Positions 55,001 through 64,000 of a stretch of DNA of 64,000 nucleotides are shown here, piece after piece. The notes beneath the pieces were generated by a model. It searched no databases. It saw nothing but the letters and a program-made list of their open reading frames with translations, and had not been told where the DNA came from. Positions within the stretch are counted from its first letter, which is position 1. Each line of letters begins with the position of its first letter. The translations under genes were made by a program, and so were the position numbers. The stretch comes from Mesostigma viride (taxonomy: Eukaryota > Streptophyta > Mesostigmatophyceae > Mesostigmatales > Mesostigmataceae): positions 2,341,948 through 2,405,947 of the forward strand of contig RPFO01000104.1 of the NCBI GenBank assembly GCA_009746045.1, in the 5' to 3' direction.

Positions 55001-56470
55001 AGGGGGGAGGGGGCCGGGACTGCTGGCCGGTTGAGGGGCCGTTGAGCAACACAGGCGCGCGCGTGCTGAGCGCGCCCGTGAATGGAGTACACCCGCTGGC
55101 AGTGAGCTTCCGGGCACCGGTAACAGCTCATGGCCTGCAGATCCGCCGCGCCGAGATCGGGGTGCACAGCGCGAAGGTGCTGGCAGAGGAGGTTACGGTT
55201 GTGGAACACACCAGCACACGGGGACCCCGTGGGAAGCAGCACGGCACACCGGTGAAGGCCGTCGGCGGGCACTGAGTGGCGGGGAGCGGCGCCAGCAAAG
55301 GCAGGACGTGGGGCCTGCGGCTTCTCCCCAGCCGGGCCGGCAGGCGCGCGCACCACGACCCGACCAGCGCCCGGCATGCCCGCCGGGGCCACGGAGGAGG
55401 CAGTGCCCACCGGGGAGACCCCCAGCGGAGGGGGATCGAGAACGCCGGCGCCCCTCCCAGGGGGACTCGCCAGCGCGCCCGCGACCACCCCAGGCCCCGG
55501 CAACGAGGTGTGACGGCCCGATTTGCCTCAGGCGGCAAAAGGTTCCGGCACTATTTAACGCCGGGGGCGGCGGCCGAGGGGTCGGGGAGGCAGCTGGCCC
55601 CGGGGCCCGGTGGGGACCCGGCAGGGGACCCAGCGAGACCGGGGGCGGGCCGAGAGGAAGCGCAGTCCCAGGGGGCGGCACAACAGCCCGGCACAACGGG
55701 CAGCGCGGCACGGAGTGGAGCAAGCTGCGCGCGATGCACGCTTGATGGAATGTGTGGCCGCACGCGGGCAGGCGACACAAGCCATCCCCCGGCCGGTAGG
55801 GCTCAAGGCAGATGGCACAGGAGCCCGACTCGGGGTCGTCCCCCTCCAGAAGGGACCGGACATGAGGGGGGGGCGGGTCCCAGCCGGCCTCCCAGCAACC
55901 CGGGAGAGCAGCAATCTGGGCGCGCGAGAGGATGCCGACCGGTTGGTCAGCCGCGGGGTGCCATTCGTGCGGGATGCCTGCCAACTCCAGGATGTCGTGG
56001 AGGAAGGCAGAAACAGGCGTCCCCGCGGTTAGGGGCTGGGCGCGCCCGGCCGAGTCCACCAAGATGGCCTGGCCGCCCTGAACCGCGATGGGGGCCCCGA
56101 ACTCCACACGCAGCATGGCGGCCTGCGCCAGGCTGAGGGAGGTGATGAAAAAGCCCCCACTGGCAACCGGGCCGGGAGGCGGGGCCTGGGCGTCCAAGAA
56201 GAGGCGAAGCTGCCGCGGGGACATGAGGCCCAGGTCGGCGCCGCCCGCGAGGTAGGCCGCCCGCACCGAGACCTGTGCGTCTCGAGCCACCGCCGTGACG
56301 AACTCGACCACCTCCTGACCCACCCGCTCGTCCAGGGAAAGCAGCTCTTCCTGCCGGGCGGCCGGGAGATGCCACGGCAGCCGGCAGCCGGCGTGATATC
56401 CTTCCAAGACATACCCCCAAAGAGTCGAGGCCGTCACCGGGGGGGCGGCGGAAAGAAATGTCGCCCGCAC
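52043..56470 (-). pseudogene. LINE-A1 polyprotein: RING-H2, C2H2/C2HC fingers, RT, CCHC and restriction-like endonuclease
   Basis: The first frame (56470-55193) contains a RING-H2 finger at residues 218-260: C218, C221, C237, H239, H242, C245, C257, C260. Next come C2H2-type fingers (CAGVFHNRNLLCQHLRAVH and CYRCPEAHC...H...C), then RT with VKVDCHNAFNSL, GTQQGDPLGPLYF and IQAYLDDIYLLG. The C-terminus has CGSCGQPLDPTGTHYLAC and RPDIVVLDFEGG...LLIDVSV, a PD-(D/E)XK nuclease pattern as in R2-like LINEs. RT primes on the nicked target in the nucleus. Frame changes occur near 55300, 55110, 54200 and 52745; the last is a one-base loss in a C run compared with LINE-A2. RING fingers usually act in ubiquitin transfer; that role here is inference. 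Confidence 0.85.
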
Positions 56471-56647
56471 CCGCGCAACTAGGGCCAGGAAGGTTAATAA
56501 CGTATATAGATATCATGGTTTGAGTAGGCAGTTTATTAGTGATAAGGATAAGTTATTTACTTCTGATTTTTGGCAGCAGTTCTTCGCTGCTATCGGTACC
56601 AAGGTCACCTTCGGTACTGCCTACCACTCCTCCTCGTCCCATTTATT

Positions 56648-58252
56648 TAGATGAACGCGGATCAGTGAGTTTCTGGTCTTCCCAAGATGTGATGAATGGA
56701 GCCATGGTTTCAACCAGCGGCTTTTAACCTTTACCACAGTTGCCTCACTACCCTGTGGTCACTAGCCTGAGGCGGCAGTACCCACGGACGGTGTTGGGAA
56801 AAGACGCTTGGCCACTGCTGTGTCCGAGCCTTTCTAGGTCTCACCATTGCTGCCAGGCCTTGCACGCCTTGGCAGGTCCGCCACTGTCAATTTCCTTGGT
56901 TGCATCAATCCAGGACGTCTGTCCTTCCATGAATGACAGTAACGCTCTGGATTTATCCGTCATGACAAGTACCCGTCCATCCCAGGCCTGCAGGACTGCC
57001 AGTCCTGAAGTCCTGTGACATTCTTGGTACCATCAACCAATATTGACCACAGTACCTCCTAGTGACAGTCGGTCCTGTGACACGTAACTTGTGATGGTTC
57101 ACCCAACACTGCCACGTGCCCTGTCCCTCACGTGTCCTTAGTCCTGGTACTGCTGTAGCGTCCGGCGGCATTACTTCGGGACTTGATAACTCTCAAGTTC
57201 CTTGTCCAAATGAGGCGTTTAGCACGGCGTTGGAAAGGCCACTTCAAGTATGATATGCTTAGCATATTGCATCACCAATATGCTAACTCCAACCCTTTCT
57301 TGTTTTGGAGCTGCAAGCTTCACACCATGACCAACCCATTCCTTGCTGCCTTGTGAAATGGACACCTGGTTACCCTGGACTTATAATAAGCCTCATGAGC
57401 ACCCCTTTTGCCACCTTAATGGTATCCTCTTTTAGGGATCTATGGTTCAACCCTGCCATCTGATCATTAACTTGACCTGCAGGTCATCCCCAACCCTTTC
57501 TTTTGCAACTGTACCTTGGCTTGGGCTTAAAGGAGGATATTGAATATTCCTTAGGCAACATGTCCTGGATATCTGAATGAGAGGCCCTGACTACAGGAAA
57601 CGTATTACAGTGAGTTCCTGGTCTTCCCAGTTATCACTGGCGCCCGTTTCATGGCGCCCGCCCCGAGCGTTCCAGGCATCATCCATCCAAATGTTCACCA
57701 ATGGAAACCACTTCAACACCACTGTGCCACTGCTTGATGGGGAGCCCATGTCATCACTGGGTGTTAAAGCCCAGGAGTCATACATACCAGGCTGTGGCTC
57801 AACTAGGGAATCGAACCCTACCCCAGAACCCCAGGTTAAACTTAACCTGGTCACATGACAGACAACAAGAGAGATTGGCATACAACATGATTATGTTTTA
57901 TTATAGAATATCCACCAAAACCAATGTTGAGTGTTCCCAGTGGACCAGCCTGCACCAGCAAGGCCCAACTGTCAGGTTACAACACCATAATATCCAAGGT
58001 TGTCACTTATTCACAGCTAAAGAAAACTAAACAAGAGAGATATATACAAACAACCTGGAAGAACTCTCAACATGGCCTGCCCTGTCATGGCCTAACTGCC
58101 CGAGGCCAAAGGCATCCCACTGTGCTAATCCTTTACAGGAAGAGCTTGCTCCTGTTGAGCCTTCTACCTGCTTGGTGACAGGTAGGCTACCTGTTGCCCT
58201 CCCCCCTGGGGACAACAGCACTGGTCAGCCACCAACTGGCAAAGGCTGGACT
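56648..58252. other. Unresolved stretch, probably including the copia 3' UTR/LTR
   Basis: It lies between the broken end of Gy-2 and the copia stop codon. A purine tract in minus reading (AGGGGGGAGGG, 58196-58206) lies after the copia stop, as expected before a 3' LTR, but I could not fix LTR ends. On the minus strand TGTATATATCTC near 58035 could be an LTR TATA box. CAGTGAGTT(T/C)CTGGTCTTCCC occurs at about 56664 and 57609. No gene is supported. Confidence 0.4.
57794..57822 (-). other. tRNA T-arm-like segment
   Basis: On the minus strand TAGGGTTCGATTCCCTA forms a perfect T-stem and loop, with the B-box consensus GGTTCGATTCC, followed by GTTGAGCCA. No D-arm or anticodon arm precedes it. It may be a tRNA-derived repeat fragment. 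Read on the plus strand (TGGCTCAACTAGGGAATCG) it could be a retroelement primer-binding site. Confidence 0.4.
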
Positions 58253-59486
58253 TCACGTCCCACCAGAAAAGGGGTACATGAGCCCTTTGACCACAGGGTA
58301 TTGCAGCTCAGCCTTGCTCTCCAGCTTGGTGAGGGCGTCTGCTGGGTTGTCAACACCAGGCACATGTTCAAGATGAGCAAGGTAAGACATCTCCTTCAGC
58401 AACAAATAATCAAGATCTCTGCTCCTGGCGAGCTGTCTGTGCACAAACTGCACCATGCCCATGCTGTCTGTCTTGACCAGTGTGTGCAGCTGCAAGCTAC
58501 AGGAAGCTACCTGACAGAGCTGGTAGAATAACTCCCTGAGGTAAAGAGCAGTGTGTAGCCCCTCACATATTGCCCTGCACTCAGCAATGTCACTGCTGGG
58601 CGTCACCCTGTTCTGTAACCTACTGTACCAGCTGACCAGAGAAGTGTGCTCCTGTTGTAGTGTAATGAGTGCTGCTGCCCTACCCCTGACATCCGTCACC
58701 TTCCTGCTGTCCATGGAACTGTCCACAAAGAGCACCATGTTGAGTGGTTTGTACAAGTCCACAGCTGCCAGTATGAGTGGAGGTGAGCTCCTGACAGACT
58801 CAACCACCTGCTCTGCCCCTACCTCAACCAGCTGAGCATCTGTGAGCCTACTCAGCACCAACAAATCTGGGGCACAAATGCTAGCTAGCCAAGCCAACAT
58901 TCCCCTGATCGTGGCACACCTGGCCTGGGTAATGGGCTGCTGGAGGGCATCAATGATCTGCTGAGGATAGTTGTTGCCACCCTCCATCTTGATAAACCAA
59001 GTGCCTGCCCTCTTGATCAGCGTGGCCTGCATTCCACAAAACACCATGGGCTCATCCTGCTTCATGTGCTGGACCTTTCCTAACTCAAACCTCTTCTGGA
59101 TCTTGGACAGTACTGAATCCACCCACTCAGGAGGCCCTAGAAGGTGCAGGTCATCTCCATGCAGAGATGCAAACACAGGCAACCCTTCATGAGTACTTTG
59201 GAACAAGCAAGGATCAACTGGAGACACAGTAAAGCCACAGTGAGTTTTCAGAAACTTTTCCAGGCTCTTTCTCCAGATGATAGGGCTGGACCTGAGACCC
59301 TCCAAACCCTTGAGTATTCTGAGATATTTTGACTTGATCTCTGCTCTCCACACCTTGGGCACTGTTACAAAGAAGGGAGGGATATCACGCCACGTCTCCT
59401 TGGCCTGCTCCACATCACCCTTGAGAAAAGCCCTCTTGAAATCAATCAGCACAGAGCTGTACGCAATGCCCTTGACCAGGAAAGAC
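58253..59486 (-). pseudogene. Copia-type RT and RNase H, downstream of LINE-A2
   Basis: The frame continues from upstream of the LINE insertion (LCIYL before, SFLVKGIAYSS after). RT shows LIDFKRAFLKGD (first catalytic Asp), LKGLEGLRSSPIIWRKSL, SPVDPCLF and FASLHGDDLHLL, the Asp pair in a HGDD rather than the usual YVDD context. RNase H follows: VLFVDSSMDSRK, SWYSRLQNRVTPSSDIAECR and ALYLRELF. It ends YPFSGGT, TGA. All key carboxylates appear present, so before the LINE-A2 insertion this part could have been functional. Confidence 0.82.
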
Positions 59487-59497
59487 AGATATATACA

Positions 59498-60884
59498 GGT
59501 ACTGCCCTTGATTGCGCGCCTTCATGATTCGCAGACCAAGGGTCTGCTTCTGTGGTTTTGCGCTCACCCTCGCGTCGTTCACTGGCTCCGGGGCGCTCTT
59601 CCGTCTCAGGTCCGGCTGGCCGCCGAGGGCCACGACGAGCGCATCCAGTCGGCCTTGGCGCAGCTGGTCCCGGGCCCCGACCTCCCGCCACATGCTATTC
59701 GCATTGCCTCCCTGCCTGCACGGATGGGTGGCTGCGGTCTGACTCGTGCCGCCCGGCTGGCCCCAGCAGCCTTTTTGGGCTCCGTCGCTCAGTCGTGGGC
59801 GGAAAGCTGCCGGCTTCTGCCCCTTTTGGCAACGGCAGCGCCTGACCTCCTGGACCCCAGCAGCCCTTTGCCCTTCGTCACCGCCATCCAGGAGGCCTAT
59901 GCTGAGATCCAGCAGGCCTGTTCTCCCGTCCGTGCCGCTCAGGCGGTACAGCGCCACCTCCCTCGCGGCACTCCCTCGGTCGCCTCCGTTCAATCTCCCG
60001 CCGCATTCCCTGCTCGCGTCATCGATAAACACCAGAAAACCTACGCGGGTATTCTGCACACGGCTGATTGGATTGCTCTTTTCGCGGACCTCAACGCCCA
60101 GGGACGTGCGTGGCTGTTCTCGCTTTCCTTGCGGAGTGTGGGCTCGGCGTACCTTCGTGCTCTTCCCATGGCCCCCCCATTCGCCTTGGCTCCCAGCCAC
60201 TACTCGGTGGCGCTCCGGCACCAGCTATTTGCCCCGCAGCCTCTTGTTCCGGCCGGGCGGCCTTGTGGTAGCTGTGGGCAGCCGCTGGATCCCACGGGGA
60301 CTCACTACCTTGCCTGCATGGGGGGCCAACAGAATCAGAATTGGTATTTGTATTTGCACACTGTCCTCCTGACGGTGGTGCTCGCCATGATTCGGTCGGT
60401 TTTCCCCCACGCGAACATCCGGTCCGAGGATGCGGATGGCGCTGCCTTCTATTCCCCCAACCACCGGCCTGACATCGTGGTGCTGGACTTTGAGGGGGGT
60501 GGCCGGCATCTGCTTATTGACGTTTCGGTGGCGCGGCCCTTGGCTCTTAGCCACGTGGCTGGGGCCTCCCTCACGGCAGGTTACACGGCGGACCGGGCGG
60601 AGCGGGCCAAGCTCCTGGCCTACGGCGACGTCGGGCACCATCGTGTGGTGCCCTTTGTCCTGGAGGAGTTTGGGGCCATGGGGCCCCTGACCTCCGCCTT
60701 CTTCAAGGAGTGTTGCCGGCTCCGGGAGGACCGGCTGGACCTGGAGGGCCAGCGGGCCCCATGGTCGGCGCGGACCTGGACGTCATATTGGCGTCAGCGC
60801 TTGTCGGTGGCGCTGACTCGGGCCATGGCTGACATCATGCTCCGCCGTACGCGGGCTGATTTTGCGGTGCAGCAGGGCTATTAG
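59498..60884 (+). pseudogene. LINE-A2 C-terminal fragment: RT thumb, CCHC, restriction-like endonuclease
   Basis: One uninterrupted frame from VLPLIARLHDSQTKGLLLWF to the TAG at 60882-60884. It contains CGSCGQPLDPTGTHYLAC, then RPDIVVLDFEGGGRHLLIDV and a tail ending FAVQQGY. It keeps a seven-C run (ATGGCCCCCCCATTC) where LINE-A1 has six, and so shows the true frame. RT motifs are missing, so it is a dead copy. The upstream open sequence back to 59277 belongs to the antisense of copia. Confidence 0.88.
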
Positions 60885-61016
60885 GTTCCTCCGTTAGGCG
60901 TTTCCATTGGTCTTATCGTAGTATAGAGCTTTGACATGGCTCTGTATATAGGTTTATAGCTGGGCGTTTGCTTTGGTTTGAGTGATTTCACTCTGCTGTA
61001 AGTAATTATATTTTTA
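59498..61016 (+). mobile_element. LINE-A2, 5'-truncated copy of LINE-A
   Basis: Flanked by AGATATATACA (59487-59497 and 61017-61027). It starts within the RT-thumb region and ends with the same 3' UTR (CACTCTGCTGTAAGTAATTA then TTTTTAA). It is highly similar to LINE-A1. Confidence 0.92.
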
Positions 61017-61027
61017 AGATATATACA

Positions 61028-63325
61028 CAGAACAATCCTCCAGGTATCATGCAGCATCCCAGGCGTATACAACTCCTCATCTGTCAGCTCCCCCGTGCCA
61101 TGGTACTCAGTCACAACTGGCCTCACATGTGGCACCTGCACCCCGTCTATCTCCTTCAGCTTGAGCACAAACAAGAGCCTTAGCAACTGATGCTCCCTGG
61201 GCAACTCATCCACAGGCTCAGCACAGTTAGACACTATCCAGTCATGCCCACTGGAGACAAACCCTAGAATCCATGCCTTAGCCATCTTGGGGCTTTGCAT
61301 CAACTCTACCAACTGGTGCCAGGAAATAGGACTGTGACCAGCAATCTGGTACTTGTGCACCCCCAAGTCCCGTGGATCTAGGGTGGTTGGGATGATCAAC
61401 AAGTCCTCAGCAATGGGCTCCTTGCCTTCAGGCCCCACACTCTGCTGCCCCTTCACAGCCTTGACTGCCACAGCTAGACCCTTGGAGTAGTGATATCTCT
61501 GGAGGGGCAAACTGCCATGACCTTCTAGTGCAAGCTCATCTGCTGACAGAGTCACTCCTGGCATGCACAAGAAATTCTGGCCCAAAATGGCAGGCCCCTG
61601 GTACCCTTCCACCACACAGAACGCAGTGGGGACACCCAGGATAGGCACAGTCACTTCCCCTAGGATCTTCATTGTTACAGTGCCCGTAAAGTCACTCACT
61701 GCCCTGCAGCCAGCCTTATTCACCTTCAGGCCCTGAGCATCCTCCACCCTGATGATAGACACCTCTGAGTTAGTATCCACTTCTAGGGTAGCAGCCCAGC
61801 AAGAACCCCATTCAGTCAACTTAGATACCTTGGGATCCTTGTGCTTGTTGAACATGAGCGACCGGACAATGTCTGCCATGAGTGGCCTCTTGGACCCTGG
61901 TGCAGGCCCAGCCCCCGTTGGCTCCACCACAGGTGATGCAGTTGCCTCCTGCACCTCATCATCATCAGAGGGATAGCCACCTCCCACGTCAGTGACAGGC
62001 ACATCAACTACCTGGTCCTTAACCTGGCCCTCCAGCCAACACTGGGGTCCAGGCCCGTCTGCAGGCCAGATTGCATGTGGCTTGCGTTCCTTGACGTTGG
62101 CCCAGCTCAACCTGTAAACATGCCTGGGATTACTCTCCAAGGCCACAAGGCAGGAACGATTGGCATCTTCCACACAGGTCACCACCCCGTTCTGCCACTT
62201 GCCCCTCTTGCCCTGCATTGATGGCTCCTTCCACATTCTGACCTTCAGCCCCACCTGAGGCCTCAGCACATTCCAGCCCCTATCCTTGCGTCTCAACTGA
62301 GCAAACACCCTGTCTGCTTTCCTCAAGCAAGCCTGGACCACTTCCTGGGCTAGCATCCCAAACTGCAGTGCTACAGGATTGACAGCCACCCCGTCATAAT
62401 AGTAGTTTATTCTGAGGTTCAGCTGTTCTTCCACCTGCCTGGTCCACACTGCCCTCTCCAAAGCAGATGCTACCAGTGGCACCTTAGGTTCTGCCAGCAC
62501 TACGGTCTTGACCTCCCTGATGGATCTCTCCACAGCACCTTGCTGTCCATGGCTCTCCCTGGGCGTGACCAGCAGCTTGCATGGCAGTTGCTCCTGCTGT
62601 GACAGTAGGCACTCAAACTGAATATCAGCCTGTACTGTCTTGTACACCCCAAAGCCTGGTAAGAGAGTCTGCAAGCCCAGCAGCAGGGTATTCCCCTTCA
62701 TATCTGGCAGAATCTGGAGCAGCCTGTACCTGCTAAATCTGTCCACTGCCACCAAAATGTATAAGCCCCTGATATGCTGGACGTCTACCTGGATGTCCCC
62801 CTTCTCCCTGGCAGGCTCCCTAGCATGGGACCTTGGCTTCTTGGCAGCATTCTCCTTACAAGTACATTGCTCAGCTGCAGCCCTGCATGCTTCCCTCAGT
62901 GGCTCATCTCCAATCTTCCAACCAAACATCTCAGCCATGGCTGTGTGACCAAAGATATTGTGCAGCCTGCGTCCAGCATCCGTGTAGCTCAGTTGCCTAG
63001 CCAGATTACGCACCTGGGAAGACGCCTGGACGGGCCCTGCGTGTGAGGACGCAACATCCACCTTCTGCATCTTGGATCCAGAGGACCCAGCAGACCCTCC
63101 CAGCAGAGCATCTAGGCTCCCAGAGCCAACCCTGTCTGGGGACCCTCCACCTGTTGACAGTTGAGGGGATTGTTGTGCTGCAGCATGCATGCAATCTTGT
63201 GGAATGAGAACATCAGTACACCCCTGGTGCTGATCAGAGGTGGCACCCTGCCCAGATTTATTTACATGTGAAGCTGTGTCCCCACAGGGTGTCTCACTAT
63301 GTACACGGGACTGCTTCACTAGTCA
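61028..63325 (-). pseudogene. Copia-type pol, first part: integrase then protease-like domain
   Basis: Counting from GTG at 63319: integrase zinc part with H120, H125, C152 and C154 (LHNIFGH ... CTC), catalytic D179 (IQVDVQHIRG), D232 (VQADIQF) and E264 (GQQGAVERSIREV). A C-terminal integrase-like beta part follows (GKRGKWQNGVVTCVED). At residues 511-584 a retropepsin-like segment appears: TLEVDTNSEVSII (Asp515, with Asn where Gly is usual), GTVTMKILGEVTVPI and PAILGQNFL, the typical ILGxxFL end. So the protease-like domain lies after integrase; none is seen between gag and integrase. Pol is in frame with the gag knuckle across a TGA at 63323-63325. LINE-A2 cuts it at 61027. Confidence 0.8.
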
Positions 63326-64000
63326 CTTCTGATCAGACTGCCCCTTCTTCTTGTTTGGGCAATCCCTCTTCCAGTGACCTTCCTTGCCACAAGCAAAACA
63401 CTTGCTCTTGCCAGACCCTCCCCCTGGGGCCTTGCTGTCCTGCTTGTTCTGGTTGCCTGAGGCTGATTGTTATTCTGCCCCTGGCCACCACCCTTACCCT
63501 GCTGATGGCTGTTACGGTTGCCAGACTGGTTCCCCTGATTCTGGTTCCCCTGCTGACCTCCTCCACCACCCTGGTTCTGCTCCTTCTGGGCCTGCTTCCT
63601 TCTCCTGCTACCATACCGTGTCCCAGATGGGGTACGGTTCTTGCCCTGGCTAGCCTGAGACGCTGACCCTCCCTGAGAACTGATACCCTTGCAGGTAGGG
63701 ACCCGGGTCCTGAAGTTTAGTATCACACGCTTCAGAGCCCCCCAGGTGCCATCAGTGAGATCACAGAGCTGCCTAGCAGTAGCCCTACCTTCCTCTGACA
63801 AGCCCATCTTATCAAAGAAGTGGTCTGCTGCTGCCCTGACTGTCACACTGAAGCCCTGCTTCTTGCCTGCCTCCACGATCAACTCAAACCTGGCCAGCTC
63901 AGCAGCCACCTCACCCTTGATCTCAAACTCATCAAATTCTCTCTTCTTTTCCATGGTGAGATTGTGAACCCTGTCAGAAAACTCCTCCTTGATGTCATCT
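63323..64000 (-). pseudogene. Copia-type gag, partial
   Basis: The frame is open at the window edge (EEFSDRVHNLTMEKKREFDE) and runs through a helical capsid-like part (FELIVEAGKKQGFSVTVRAA, LCDLTDGTWGALKRVILNFR) and a Gln/Asn/Gly-rich segment. The zinc knuckle CFACGKEGHWKRDC (63355-63396) is in a different frame, so one base is gained or lost near 63440-63480. The knuckle frame ends ...SDQK and TGA. Gag coats the RNA in the particle. The true N-terminus lies beyond 64000. Confidence 0.75.

Larger units (their letters stand above)
44749..56493 (-). mobile_element. LINE-A1, RLE-type non-LTR retrotransposon, nearly full length
   Basis: An 18-bp target duplication TTAATAACGTATATAGAT flanks it (44731-44748 and 56494-56511). 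Its 5' end is at 56493 and its 3' end at 44749, ending AATTATATTTTTA without a long poly(A). Without the nested foldback element it is about 4.58 kb, with one long coding region. The 3' UTR is shared by the truncated copy at 59498-61016 and an 85-bp fragment at 46272-46356. Confidence 0.92.
38473..56647 (+). mobile_element. Gy-2, plus-strand gypsy element, 3' truncated and interrupted
   Basis: It starts with an LTR (38473-39043) in the opposite orientation to Gy-1 and Gy-3. Primer-binding site, HBD-like ORF, gag, protease, a damaged RT region, RNase H and integrase follow. LINE-A1 splits the integrase (TSD 44731-44748 and 56494-56511). The integrase resumes at 56494 and stops being recognisable at about 56647, in CATTTATTTAG, where other copies read CATTTAGTAGAAC. 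The rest of pol, the 3' ORF and the 3' LTR are absent. It inserted into the Gy-3 3' ORF after TCAGG. Confidence 0.88.
58253..64000 (-). mobile_element. Copia-type LTR retrotransposon, interrupted, 5' end outside the window
   Basis: Order on the minus strand: gag with CCHC knuckle, integrase, protease-like domain, then RT and RNase H. LINE-A2 (59498-61016) interrupts it between the protease-like domain and the RT catalytic part, with TSD AGATATATACA. Integrase before RT is the copia arrangement. The gag frame is open to the edge of the window. The 5' LTR is not included and the 3' LTR is not resolved. Confidence 0.82.

Noticed and set aside
57794-57870. Complete tRNA gene
   Set aside because: Only the T-arm and acceptor-like bases are present; no D-arm, anticodon arm or matching 5' acceptor strand.
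59277-59497. N-terminal extension of the LINE-A2 ORF
   Set aside because: This part is antisense copia sequence upstream of the LINE insertion point, open by chance.

Overview
This window reads as nuclear DNA of a repeat-rich eukaryote. A green alga, perhaps chlamydomonadalean, is my best guess. I infer this from GC-rich Gly/Ser/Ala-rich exons with GT-AG introns, chromodomain-type Ty3/gypsy and Ty1/copia elements, a restriction-like-endonuclease LINE, piggyBac and hAT transposons, and very long trinucleotide arrays. The organism assignment is inference. There are no operons, CRISPR arrays or rRNA genes. Only one locus (4754-7126) looks like an ordinary host gene, and it is not recognised. Much of 1-14340 is simple repeats, old repeat fragments and unassigned DNA.

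From about 14.3 kb to the end the window is transposons nested inside transposons. Boundaries can be set from target-site duplications (TSDs). LINE-B (14359-14947, resuming at 33006) is split by Gy-1, a complete minus-strand gypsy element (14948-33005, TSD GGGGC). Gy-1 is itself split by a piggyBac (18934-23567, TSD TTAA). That piggyBac carries an hAT derivative (19812-21118, 8-bp TSD CTGGTCGC) inside its transposase gene. Gy-1 also carries an internal 2.15-kb tandem duplication and a small MITE (26610-27077).

Further on, LINE-B is broken again at 35261 by Gy-3, of which only the 3' LTR and 3' ORF are present. Gy-3 is broken at 38473 by Gy-2 on the plus strand. Gy-2's integrase gene is broken by LINE-A1 (44749-56493, 18-bp TSD). 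LINE-A1's 3' UTR is broken by a 7.16-kb foldback-like element (44781-51938, TSD AAT), whose ends are inverted arrays of a ~174-bp satellite. The foldback carries two genes that look like chromatin readers: one Tudor-like, and one PHD-like with a long Gln-rich tail. It shows no recognisable transposase. The right end (58253-64000) is a minus-strand copia-type element interrupted by a truncated LINE-A copy.

Most interesting points: (1) the foldback-like satellite element with passenger genes; (2) a copia-type polyprotein whose protease-like domain lies between integrase and RT; (3) gypsy elements with an RNase H1 hybrid-binding (Cauli_VI-like) ORF before gag and a large unknown ORF in the env position; (4) an RLE-type LINE with an N-terminal RING-H2 finger; (5) LINE-A insertions that all landed in TATATA-containing targets. 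Most coding regions carry frameshifts, several at homopolymers, so some breaks could be assembly errors.
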